Shown here: piece by piece, positions 51,988-61,078 of the stretch
Layout: each line of letters starts with the position of its first letter
How positions within the stretch are numbered: the stretch's first letter is position 1
From: Spirosoma rigui
Lineage (GTDB): Bacteria > Bacteroidota > Bacteroidia > Cytophagales > Spirosomataceae
DNA length: 64,000 nt
Assembly: GCF_002067135.1 (NCBI RefSeq)
Contig: NZ_CP020105.1
Coordinates: 5,208,001-5,272,000, forward strand
Direction of reading: 5' to 3'
Notes under the pieces: generated by a model
Databases searched by the model: none
Told to the model about the DNA's origin: nothing
What the model saw: only the letters and a program-made list of their open reading frames with translations
Translations under genes and position numbers: made by a program

Positions 51988-54488
51988 CTACTCCACCCGT
52001 ATCGTGCTCACGGCCACGCCCGGCATACCAGTGGTGGTAACCCCCTCCACCCGGATGCGTACGGTCGTTTTCGAGTCGGAGGTATAGAACGACACCGTCG
52101 CTTTCCCGCTGGCATCGGTGTTGATCAGGGGTGCCCAGAACAGCGTTGTGCGGTAGTCTGGCCGACGATCCCGCTCCTCCTGTTTCACGTCGTAGCGGGG
52201 TGCATAAAATTCGCGCACCCGCGCATAGCCGGGCAGTTTGGCCACCAGCGATCCGGGGATAACGTCTTTGCTGAAATCGTAGTTGGGCCCTCCGCGTTTG
52301 GTCAGCACAGAAATGACACCCCCACTCCCCGCGACCCGTAAATTGCGGCCGATGCCCCCTTGAGGATGTCGACCTTATCAACATCCTGCACCGAAATACT
52401 CATGATCGTCTGCAAATCGACGGGCATACCGTCCAGCACGAACAGCGGCTCGATGGGCCCGTTAAAATTAGCGGCACCCCTGATCTGTACCCGCGCGCTG
52501 AACCCCGACCCCGTTACCTGTACCCCCGCTACCCGTCCCTGGATAACGTCCATGATCGTTAGTCGCCCGGTCGTGTTCATCTGGTCAAATTTAACACTCG
52601 CATCGGGGTTACTATAGATAACCCGCGAGTCACGCTCTTCGGTGCGTTTGGCTTTCACCGTCACGCTCTGGAGCAGCACTTCGCCGTTACGCCGGATCTG
52701 CCGTTCGATATCGAGGTATTCGCGGGTACGCCGGACAAACTCCGCCAGTTCATCGCTGCGGAACTCAACCGGGTTGTAAGGCACTTTCAGGATCGTTACC
52801 GGTGGTGCAAGGAGTTGATCGAGTGTGATCGCCAGGTTGCGGTTAGCTTTACCCCGTACTGCCTGAATGAGCACCGTCGTGGTATCAGTAAAATCGAGGT
52901 TGTAAGCGGCATAGTTACCCTGCTCATCCGATTCGCCCGCCAGAAAATCGCGCTCCCCTTCTTTTCTCGCGCTATCCCGCTTGGCCAGTACAAACGTCAA
53001 TTTAACCCGACCGTCCACGTCTTTCTGATTGGGTCGAACAACCCGACCCGTCAGCGAAAGCCCTTGCTCAACCGGATACTTGATGGGGGGAATGGTACCC
53101 GCCAGCACGTCGGACCAGGAAAACCGGCGCCAGCCCTGCGTCATCAGCAGCTGATCAAGGTGCGGTATCCGCCTTTTCTGCGCCGGATCGAAATAATACC
53201 CCGGCTGCTCGATGGTCCCCGTCAGGTCAGAGGAAAGCAACAGGTGCGAGGTGATCGTTGCTACGTTGGAATCCAGCTCGGGCGATAGCTTGGCGTCGAC
53301 GGCAGCCAGTGACAGACTAGCGGCAACGGGTTTCCCCTGCGCGTCGGTCGTTGTGAGCGTCAGATCCACTTTCTGCCGGTTCCTGTAAGCCGCCTTGTCC
53401 GGCGTCAGCGCTATTTGGATCTGTTCATTTTTCTCGACGAAAACGAGCCGTTCGCCCACCGGTTTATTCGTCTCATCGAATAGCGTTAACTGGGCAATTC
53501 CTTCGGGGAATTCCGCTTTGGGTAATTGGACAACCGCCGGATTCTTGCTCAGTGGCACGCTGACGGTATGCACGATGGCCCCGCGCGTCTGGGCTATAAG
53601 CACCAGGTGGGCGGTTGCGGTGCCGGCACCCACGGGTTTATTGTGGCGCAGATACACGCGGATATTTTCCTTGTTGCTCAGGTTATCGACCTGCATTACA
53701 ATACCCTGCGCCTGCACGGCAGGCATAGGATAGGAGGCCAGCCGCCCATCGGCAAGTGTCACAAAAGCGGTGTATGTCTGTCCGGCTTCGGGCTTAATAG
53801 TGAAATGTCCCATTCCCGCATGTTCACTGGAGAAACCGGTAACGGTATCTTTTTTGGCATCCAGCACAAACCCGGCAACATCTACGTAGTGGCCCGATGG
53901 TCCTACGGCCTTGAAAGCAACGCGCCCGTCCAGCCCGGCCACCAGGTTACCGCCCTCGGGTAGAAACTGAACATCGGGCAGCGGAGGTACTGCCGATGGA
54001 AGCGAACCTCCGCCAGGAGAAGCCCCGTCGGGCGATAGGATAGTTAGTGTTTTTGTGAAGAAATAAGCGTCCGACTCATTCCGCATAAAGTTAGTGTAGG
54101 CCCGAAGCTGATAGGTCCCCGCTTTAACCGAATCAGGTAAGTTTAGCTGGCCGGGTGCGTAACTATCAACAGCCCGCAACTGCAGGCGCTGGCGAACCTT
54201 TTTACTACGTGCATCAATCAGGTCAACGTAAAGCACCCGGCTAACGGTATCGGCAACGTGGTTGTTGCCGCTAAACAGATACCCTTTCATCCAGATTGTT
54301 TCCCCGATCACGTAGGTATCCCGATCGGTATGGACGTAGACTTTTTCGACTGGCCGCTGCTGGTTGTAGGCTTCGAACCGGGCTACCAACTGCCGCACGA
54401 AGTCATCGTCGCTAGAATAGAAAGCAAACAAAAAACCGGTGCTAACCAGTATAAACAATACAATACGTCGACGAACTAGCGAAAACAT
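51988..54488 (-). pseudogene. MG2 / TonB-plug domain protein interrupted by a one-base frameshift
   Basis: The first frame (54488-52302) encodes 728 residues: signal/anchor (IVLFILVSTGFLFAFYSS), a macroglobulin MG2-like domain (VYVHTDRDTYVIGETIWMKG, about residues 48-140), more beta-sandwiches, and a plug-like domain with DKVDILKGASAAIYGSRG near the end. It then runs into SFLC-stop. The family continuation (VLTKRGGPNYDFSKDV...) is in the next frame and ends at 51988. One extra G in the G-tract (plus-strand C5 at 52319-52323) restores a single protein of about 834 residues with YGSRGVGGVISVLTKRGG. There is no barrel, as is usual for this family. It may be a real mutation, a phase-variable tract or a sequencing error. 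Confidence 0.85.
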
Positions 54489-54562
54489 AGAATAGATTTT
54501 GGCGTGGACCTCCTTCGTTTATCATTGGAGCGACTAAATTAGCGAAAATACCCTCTTTTGAT

Positions 54563-55213
54563 ATGACGGCACCCACCTATAAAACAGCGTTAGTTATTGG
54601 CGCAACGGGGCTTATCGGCAACCTGCTTACTCATCAACTTCTTGAGTCTCCTCAGTATGAAACCGTTAAGGTACTTGTTCGCTCCCCATTAAAATGGAAG
54701 CATCCCCGCCTACAGGAAGTAACCTTTGACTTCGAACGCCCGAATGGTCTGCTCACCCAGGCCGATGATATTTTTTGTTGCCTGGGTACGACCATGAAAA
54801 AAGCTGGTTCGAAAGAGGCATTCAAAAAAGTAGATTACCAGTACCCCCTGGACATTGCCCGGCTGGGCCGCGAGAGTGGTGCCCAGCAATTTTTGATTGT
54901 TACCGCCATGGGTGCCGACCCCGATTCGTCGTTTTTTTACAACCGGGTAAAAGGCGAAGTTGAGCGCGATCTCAAAGCCCTTCAATATCCGGCCCTGCTC
55001 ATTTTTCGTCCGTCGCTCCTACTCGGCAACCGGGGCGAGAACCGGCTGGGCGAGCGACTGGCCGAAGGGGCTATGCGACTTTTCAATCCGCTTATTCCAG
55101 CCAGGTACAAAGGAATTGAAGCCGCCAAAGTTGCCAGAGCCATGCTGGTAACGGCCCAGCAGGCGCTCACCGGCACCCACGTGTACGAGTCGGATATACT
55201 GCAGGCGTATTAG
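54563..55213 (+). CDS. NAD(P)-binding atypical short-chain oxidoreductase (HTATIP2/TIP30-like)
   Basis: 216 residues. Rossmann loop GATGLIGN (residues 13-20), CCLGTTMKKAGSKEAFKKVDY typical of the YbjT/TIP30 group, an active-site-like YNRVK (about 136-140), and LLIFRPSLLLGNRGENRLGE. It probably uses NADPH; the substrate is unknown. It is divergent from the frameshifted plug protein (74-bp gap) and convergent with the glutaminase-family gene across a long hairpin. Confidence 0.88.
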   Translation: MTAPTYKTALVIGATGLIGNLLTHQLLESPQYETVKVLVRSPLKWKHPRLQEVTFDFERPNGLLTQADDIFCCLGTTMKKAGSKEAFKKVDYQYPLDIARLGRESGAQQFLIVTAMGADPDSSFFYNRVKGEVERDLKALQYPALLIFRPSLLLGNRGENRLGERLAEGAMRLFNPLIPARYKGIEAAKVARAMLVTAQQALTGTHVYESDILQAY

Positions 55214-55216
55214 GTC

Positions 55217-55292
55217 AAACGAAACACGACATTGATCGAGGGGTAGCATGCTCAGTAGCTCAATACCCCTCAATCAACCCCGTGTTTCGTTT
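55217..55292. repeat. 76-bp imperfect hairpin between convergent genes
   Basis: Outer arms AAACGAAACACG (55217-55228) and CGTGTTTCGTTT (55281-55292) are perfect. Inside, TTGAT-c-GAGGGGTA pairs with TACCCCTC-a-ATCAA (one mismatch). It occupies nearly the whole gap after the oxidoreductase stop. No T-tract follows. Confidence 0.75.
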
Positions 55293-55301
55293 AGTTGTCC
55301 C

Positions 55302-57875
55302 TTAATTCGCCAGTCGTTTCTCCAGCAACTTGATGTAATACCCGCCCACCACCGAACGGGCCTGAAAACCAACTTTACGCCCGTCGGTTGTTTCGTGCCA
55401 GTCGTTGAGAGGCACCCGGTCCGGGCTCTCGTTAACGAATTTCAAGACGGGCGCAATCAACGCCTGAAAATCGGCGGGACGATCGGCCAGCGTAGCCGTC
55501 CAGACAATCCAGTCCGATTTTGTGTAGGTTTTCCGGCTATCCAGCGGTAGTCCGAAGGGCTGCTGTTTGGTCAGGTAATAGGCGACTTCCGTCTTCGCAA
55601 CGTCGTCCGGAAAAACCTTTAGCTTCAGTAGCTTATCCCAGACCAGATTGTACTTCTGGCTCCAGGTACCGGGGTTTTCAAACGTCAGTGTATAGTGGCG
55701 CAGGCCACCCGATGTGTCTTCCGCCAGTTTTGTCCATTTACGGGCCAGATCCCGGGCAATCGCCAGGTATTCTTCTTCGCGTGCCTTATCGCCCATGCGT
55801 CCGGCAAGGTAACCGTAACTCGCAATACCCATGATGGCTTTGACGGATAGGTTGGCGTTTCGCGCAATATGCCCGGCGAAGTCATCGGTGCAGAGCTGGT
55901 TGGTGGGGTCGAACCCATTCTTTATCAGGTAGTCGGTCCAGGTCGTCAGCGTAGCCCAGTGCGCTCTGGCGTATCGGGGGTTACCCTCCACAGCCGCAAG
56001 AGCTGCCGTCAGGATGAGCATGTTGCCACATTCCTCCACCGGCATATCTTCGCCATAGGTCTGCCCGTTGGCAATGGGATAGGTACCTACGTCATGGGCC
56101 GCAAACGGCTTTGTCCAACGGCCACTCTCGGAGTACTGGAAAATAGGTTCCATCATCCCTTTCAGCAACGTTGGGTTGTAAAGTAGAAACAAGGGGGCCG
56201 ATGGATACGTCACATCGACCGTACCGATAGACCCATTTGAGAAGTTCTCTTTAGAGAAAAAGAAAGCTTCACCATTGGGCCCGGCTACAAGCTTGTGAGC
56301 CGCAATGGCCTGCCGGTAGCCCAGCACGCACAGAGAAGCATACTCTGCCCCGCCGGCCGCCAGCGCATCAGCATACAATTTTTTGTCGAAGGCATCGCAG
56401 GCCGTTTTGAGCCGGGTGTAATCAGCTTCAGCATCCTGCAGCGCCTGCTCCATCGTTGTATTTCCGTCCCGTCGCCACCAGGCATTGAGGGGCTTACCCA
56501 CGTATTCAACCGATTTCACGTCGTCGTACCCAATCAGCAAATGACGTTCGACCGACTTACTATGGACGGTGCCCAGATTGATACTGGTTGCCAGCACCGG
56601 GCGGGGTGCCTGGCCATTGCTATCAGCCACGGCCCGTGGCATAGTTTCGTGCAGATCGGTTACCCGCCCCTCCCGTTCGAACTGGTTCCGTGTACTGAGT
56701 AACGTACCGATCCGCCGACTGGTACCGGGTTCCACCGCCGATGCAACGTATACATGACCCCAGTCGATACGAACATCATCCCCTTTGCGGCCCAGTACTT
56801 CCTGCGCAACCGTACCGGCTCGCATGTAGTCTAGCCGGGTCCCCGTTCCCCCACCCGTCCGTCCCCGGCTCCATGTAACGACCTGGTCCGGGGTATTGAC
56901 GGCAAGCTCAGAGGAAACATCGGTGTAGAGCTGCACGTCGTGCGCCTTACCGTCGTTCGAGCGAATCTGGTAGCTGATGTATTGAACCGGTCGGGACAGC
57001 ACCGTCAGGTTGTCCATCAGCAACGGCGCCATAAACGTGACCGTCAGGTCGACGCCCGCAGCCGTGAACGTATAGATCGACTGCGTAGCGGTCATCCGGT
57101 GACTCGTCTGGGTAGCTGCCTGATCGGTCAGTACCCGCTCCTCAACGAGCCCTATGTCGACAAAGCCGGGTCCCGAGAAATTTTCGCTGTGAAACGCAAT
57201 GACATTCTTACCCGGCCGCAACAGTTCCGCTGCGCTCTTGTGCGTGGGCGTCAGCCGGTAATTGGGGGTCACGCCTGCTACGTTAGCCACGCGTTCGCCA
57301 TTGATAAACAGCTCGTAATTATCATTCTGGATCGCATTGACCAGTAGCGGGCTATCCGGCACCCGGTCGAGCATCACCGTTCGCCGAACGTAGATGTTGG
57401 GAGTTGTCCAGGCAGTGTGGTCACTCGTCCGGCTCCCGAACGTTCCTTCGCCCGTAGCCCACTGGCTATCGTCGAAATCGGGTTTCGTCCAGGCATCGGA
57501 TACTGGCTTTTCGGTCATAAAGCGGGCCTGGTAGGCGTGTCGCTCGGCCGATGGCACCAGGGTTTCCCCCACAAAAGAGGGCTTCCCCATAAACCGAAAT
57601 GTTTTGCCATCGACCCGGATCAGGCCATTCAGCTGTTGCACCTGTCCCGTCCAATGGCGGGTAGCATCGCCGTTGAGCTGGTTGCCGAACGACCAGACGC
57701 TTGTGTAGGGGTCAATAGTAAGAAGCGGTGTTGCAGGCGGGTTCAGAACGGATTGAGCAGCCACACGGTCTTGCGCAAATCCAGGTAGCGTATGCATAGA
57801 GATAAGAGATGTTACGAGTAAGTACTTGCGCGTAAATCTATAACAAAGAGCATACCAATTGAATCTATATAACAT
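55302..57875 (-). CDS. glutaminase-family protein (DUF4965/DUF5127/DUF1793) with inserted jelly-roll domain
   Basis: 857 residues. A long N terminus includes a signal peptide (KYLLVTSLISMHTLPGFAQ). Next is LLTIDPYTSVWSFGNQLNGD, the DUF4964 start, with a galactose-binding-like insertion (DDSQWATGEGTFGS ... RPGKNVIAFHSENFSG, about residues 135-235), then DUF5127 (about 240-480) and the alpha/alpha-toroid DUF4965/DUF1793 part (ALQDAEADYTRLK, YPSAPLFLLYNPTLLKGMMEP, AHDVGTYPIANGQTYGEDMPVEECGNMLIL, GLPLDSRKTYTKSDW). The family is named for a fungal glutaminase GtaA, but related toroids act on glycans, so the true substrate is open. ATG at 57875; convergent with the oxidoreductase. Confidence 0.87.
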   Translation of the reverse strand: MLYRFNWYALCYRFTRKYLLVTSLISMHTLPGFAQDRVAAQSVLNPPATPLLTIDPYTSVWSFGNQLNGDATRHWTGQVQQLNGLIRVDGKTFRFMGKPSFVGETLVPSAERHAYQARFMTEKPVSDAWTKPDFDDSQWATGEGTFGSRTSDHTAWTTPNIYVRRTVMLDRVPDSPLLVNAIQNDNYELFINGERVANVAGVTPNYRLTPTHKSAAELLRPGKNVIAFHSENFSGPGFVDIGLVEERVLTDQAATQTSHRMTATQSIYTFTAAGVDLTVTFMAPLLMDNLTVLSRPVQYISYQIRSNDGKAHDVQLYTDVSSELAVNTPDQVVTWSRGRTGGGTGTRLDYMRAGTVAQEVLGRKGDDVRIDWGHVYVASAVEPGTSRRIGTLLSTRNQFEREGRVTDLHETMPRAVADSNGQAPRPVLATSINLGTVHSKSVERHLLIGYDDVKSVEYVGKPLNAWWRRDGNTTMEQALQDAEADYTRLKTACDAFDKKLYADALAAGGAEYASLCVLGYRQAIAAHKLVAGPNGEAFFFSKENFSNGSIGTVDVTYPSAPLFLLYNPTLLKGMMEPIFQYSESGRWTKPFAAHDVGTYPIANGQTYGEDMPVEECGNMLILTAALAAVEGNPRYARAHWATLTTWTDYLIKNGFDPTNQLCTDDFAGHIARNANLSVKAIMGIASYGYLAGRMGDKAREEEYLAIARDLARKWTKLAEDTSGGLRHYTLTFENPGTWSQKYNLVWDKLLKLKVFPDDVAKTEVAYYLTKQQPFGLPLDSRKTYTKSDWIVWTATLADRPADFQALIAPVLKFVNESPDRVPLNDWHETTDGRKVGFQARSVVGGYYIKLLEKRLAN

Positions 57876-58048
57876 ATTATTTAACTATTTTGATACGGTT
57901 TCTAGGCATTGGTCTTACAGACTGCTCCCCGTTTGACGAGTGAGTCTTCGAATCGTATATTACGCCAGCATGCCTCGTAAATTGGCGTCATAACTCGGCT
58001 GCACCGCAGCGGTAACCTGCATTCATATACACTCAGTACACAAACAAG

Positions 58049-58498
58049 GTGATACCTCAATCTACTCCATTTTACCTGATCCGGCCCGCGAGTGAGAGCG
58101 ATTCAGAATCAGTTTATGCGTTCATGTGCGAACTGGAGGAGATTGTTCTGGATAGAGTGCAGTTTGAGAACGTGTTCCGGCACAACCTGATAAACCCGCT
58201 CGTCCGGTATCTGATTGCCGAGTGGAACGGCCAGACTGTTGGTTTTGCCAGTTGTCATATTCAGTTTGTTCTGCACCATACCGGTAAGGTCGCCGAGATT
58301 CAGGAGTTGTACGTTCACCCTGACTACCGCAACCAGCGAATCGGTCAGGCACTGGTGACTGCAATCGACGCGCTGGCCCGGCAACAGGGGGCTGTCAACC
58401 TGGAGGTGACTACTAATCAGAAACGTAGTGATACCATCCGTTTCTACGAACGGGAACACTTCGTACGCACTCATGTCAAACTTGTCAAACCCATATAA
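58049..58498 (+). CDS. GNAT N-acetyltransferase, PhnO-like
   Basis: 149 residues with a GTG start at 58049. GNAT motif A with the acetyl-CoA loop is EIQELYVHPDYRNQRIGQAL (about residues 90-109), followed by the AIDALARQQGAVNLEVTTN strand-helix and the motif B Tyr in RSDTIRFYEREHF. The whole layout, including VYAFMCELEE, HIQFVLHHTGKVAEIQEL and TNQKRSDTIRFY, resembles PhnO aminoalkylphosphonate N-acetyltransferase. No other phosphonate gene is nearby, so the true substrate may be another small amine. The serine hydrolase gene starts 5 bp downstream and may be cotranscribed. Confidence 0.85.
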   Translation: MIPQSTPFYLIRPASESDSESVYAFMCELEEIVLDRVQFENVFRHNLINPLVRYLIAEWNGQTVGFASCHIQFVLHHTGKVAEIQELYVHPDYRNQRIGQALVTAIDALARQQGAVNLEVTTNQKRSDTIRFYEREHFVRTHVKLVKPI

Positions 58499-58503
58499 TC
58501 CTG

Positions 58504-59412
58504 ATGCGCTTTTTTGCCTGCCTGATATTGACGTTTCATTGTCTCTGTGGCTATGGACAATCTACCAGAAATGACGCGAAGCTCGAGAAAGAGCTTCGGG
58601 CGGCCCTGACAGGTTTTCGGGGCAACGTAGGTATTTACGTACGTAACCTGCGAACCGGAAGAACCGTTGCGATCAATGCCGATACACTTTTTCCAACGGC
58701 TAGTACGGTGAAGATCCCAATACAGTGCGGCTTGTTCGACAAAATACATCGGGGTGAGTTACTGTATGACCAGCCCCTTGTTTATAAAGACTCGCTGCAC
58801 TACGATGATGGCATTGTTGGCTCCCTCAAAGACGGGGCTACTATTTCTCTCAGTAAAGTAGTTATGCTGATGGAGACCGTCAGTGATAATACGGGTAGTT
58901 TGTGGTGTCAGGCACTGGCAGGAGGTGGCGCCACCATCAACCAGTGGCTGGAAACGAATGGCTTTCACCAGACGCGGGTTAACTCCCGCACCCCGGGCCG
59001 GGCGGCCAACCAAAAGCAGTACGGGTGGGGCCAGACAACACCCCGCGAACTGGCCAATCTGCTGACGTATATACGGCAAGGTCGCGCGGTTAGCGCCGAC
59101 GCCAGTGACGAGATGTACCGAAATCTGGGCCGCCAGTTCTGGGATAACGACGGGCTGTCTCAACTGCCCCCGGACATTAAAACAGCCAGCAAGAACGGCG
59201 CTGTCAACCAGGCGCGCTCGGAAGTAGTGCTGGTTCACGCGCCCCACGGCGAATACGTTTACTGTGTCATGACCAAAAACCAGATAGACGAAAGCTGGGT
59301 GCGTACCAACGAAGGGTATACACTATTACGGAATGTATCCGCAATTATCTGGCATCATTTCGAACCCAAATCAACCTGGCAGCCACCCGTTGGTTACGAA
59401 AAGTGGTGGTAG
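58504..59412 (+). CDS. class A beta-lactamase-like serine hydrolase
   Basis: 302 residues with a signal peptide (FFACLILTFHCLCGYGQ). Catalytic motifs of the penicillin-recognising fold: Ser67-Thr-Val-Lys70 (STVK), Ser127-Asp-Asn129 (SDN), and Lys230-Asn-Gly232, where KTG or KSG is usual. The omega-loop region (NSRTPGRAANQKQYGWGQTTP) has no obvious equivalent of the class A deacylating Glu166. It may therefore be a weak beta-lactamase or another peptidase/esterase. Start ATG at 58504, 5 bp after the GNAT stop. A strong terminator follows. Confidence 0.85.
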   Translation: MRFFACLILTFHCLCGYGQSTRNDAKLEKELRAALTGFRGNVGIYVRNLRTGRTVAINADTLFPTASTVKIPIQCGLFDKIHRGELLYDQPLVYKDSLHYDDGIVGSLKDGATISLSKVVMLMETVSDNTGSLWCQALAGGGATINQWLETNGFHQTRVNSRTPGRAANQKQYGWGQTTPRELANLLTYIRQGRAVSADASDEMYRNLGRQFWDNDGLSQLPPDIKTASKNGAVNQARSEVVLVHAPHGEYVYCVMTKNQIDESWVRTNEGYTLLRNVSAIIWHHFEPKSTWQPPVGYEKWW

Positions 59413-59425
59413 CTTTGCCAGGGCT

Positions 59426-59463
59426 AAAAAAAAGCCGGTTCCCCATCAGGAGAACCGGCTTTT
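59426..59463. terminator. bidirectional intrinsic terminator (serine hydrolase / atp operon)
   Basis: AAAAGCCGGTTC (59430-59441) and GAACCGGCTTTT (59452-59463), a perfect 12-bp stem with a 10-nt loop, with A8 on the left giving T8 for the minus-strand atp transcript. Confidence 0.92.
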
Positions 59464-59486
59464 CATGTCGATGACAAGCGAAATGC

Positions 59487-60026
59487 TTAGTTCATGAACT
59501 GCAGGCGGATATCATTCAATTGGCTGCGGATTGAGCCATCGATTTGCTGATCGCCAACGCGCAGGATATAGCCACCAATGAGGTTCGGATCGATTTTTTC
59601 TTCAAACTCGACCGTCTTTCCGGTAGTATATTTCATCACAATAGCTCTAAACTGATCGCGCAGTGCATCGGTCAGGGGCATGGTCGTTATGATTGTTGCC
59701 CGTTCAACCTGTTTCAGCACTTCGTACTGAATAACGAACTGATCAGCAATAGCGTCGATAATAGCTTCCCGGTTTTTATTGGCGATGATCTGGAAAAAAG
59801 ACATTGCCAACGGATTCAGCCGGCTGGCGAATACCGCTTTCATTACCGCGTTTTTCTTCTCGGCCCGAACAATTGGGTTCTTAAGCACAACGGCTAACTG
59901 ACGGTTTTTAGCCAGCGTCTGCTTTACGAACTTCATGTCGGTATACATCGTCTCAGCGATGCCCTGCTCTTTCGCCAGATCCAGTAACGATTTGGCATAA
60001 CGAGCGGCTACTGTAGCAACTGCCAT
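59487..60026 (-). CDS. atpH: ATP synthase F1 subunit delta
   Basis: 179 residues. Part of the peripheral stalk, linking F1 alpha to the b dimer. Family features: VAARYAKSLLDLAKEQG at the N terminus, LKNPIVRAEKKNAVMKAVF, and the C-terminal KTVEFEEKIDPNLIGGYILRVGDQQIDGSIRSQLNDI. It follows atpF by 6 bp. It is the last gene before the terminator: atpA and atpG, which normally follow, are not here. Confidence 0.95.
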   Translation of the reverse strand: MAVATVAARYAKSLLDLAKEQGIAETMYTDMKFVKQTLAKNRQLAVVLKNPIVRAEKKNAVMKAVFASRLNPLAMSFFQIIANKNREAIIDAIADQFVIQYEVLKQVERATIITTMPLTDALRDQFRAIVMKYTTGKTVEFEEKIDPNLIGGYILRVGDQQIDGSIRSQLNDIRLQFMN

Positions 60027-60032
60027 GATCGA

Positions 60033-60527
60033 TTAGTTTAAGCGTGAGTTCGACACCAGGTCCGAAACGAGTTTCTCCTGCGATGGCTTATCGCTGAGTT
60101 CTTTGCGCAGCACTTTCTCGGCAATATCGAGTGACAGTGTTACAACTTCTTTTTTCATCTGGGCAACCAGCGCCTGGCGCTCATTCTGCATGGCTTCGCG
60201 CGCCTGCTCCAGCATCCGCTGGCCTTCGATAGCAGCCCGCTCACGCGAGTCGGCAACCAGTTTGTCGGCCGTTTCTTTAGCACCCCGCAAGATAGCATCC
60301 CGCTCGGAGCGAGCCTGTGCCAGTAATTTCTCGTTATCGGCTTTGAGCGCGGTCATTTCAACACGCGTTTTCTCGGCCAGGTCGAGCGCACTCTGAATAT
60401 TGTTTTCGCGCTCGTGCAGGCTATCTGTAATGGGTTTCCAGGCAAATGTGCGCAGGATCAGGAACAGGGCGAGGAACACCACCACCTGCCAGAACAACAG
60501 ACCAAGATCGGGAGTAAGTAAGTCCAT
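60033..60527 (-). CDS. atpF: ATP synthase Fo subunit b
   Basis: 164 residues. One N-terminal membrane helix (LGLLFWQVVVFLALFLILRTFAW) and a long Ala/Glu/Arg-rich coiled coil (about residues 35-150), the peripheral stalk. Length is normal. The gap to atpE is 171 bp (from the preferred atpE end) and contains a strong hairpin. Confidence 0.95.
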   Translation of the reverse strand: MDLLTPDLGLLFWQVVVFLALFLILRTFAWKPITDSLHERENNIQSALDLAEKTRVEMTALKADNEKLLAQARSERDAILRGAKETADKLVADSRERAAIEGQRMLEQAREAMQNERQALVAQMKKEVVTLSLDIAEKVLRKELSDKPSQEKLVSDLVSNSRLN

Positions 60528-60578
60528 GTTAGTGAATTGTTTTTGTTTCCGGGTATTGAATCAATCTTTTGTTAGAGA

Positions 60579-60616
60579 ATGCCCGCCCGTTGGCAAACCC
60601 AGACGGGACGGGCATT
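60579..60616 (-). promoter_or_regulatory. hairpin between atpE and atpF
   Basis: AATGCCCG-CCCGT (from 60579) pairs with ACGGG-A-CGGGCATT (to 60616), one bulged base. It sits in the gap directly after atpE on the transcribed strand. With no T-tract it is more likely to stabilise the atpE 3' end or slow polymerase than to terminate fully. Confidence 0.55.
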
Positions 60617-60698
60617 TTCTGGAAATTCAGCGAGCAGGGATGCCGATACCTAATGTAATCAGCCTGCTCAAACGCATTGCTACCTGTGCTCGGGCAAC

Positions 60699-61019
<321 letters not shown>

Positions 61020-61078
61020 CTATCGGCGGGTAGTGCGGTAACTAACCCACCCTTATACTAACTCCTTAGCGACTTTGC

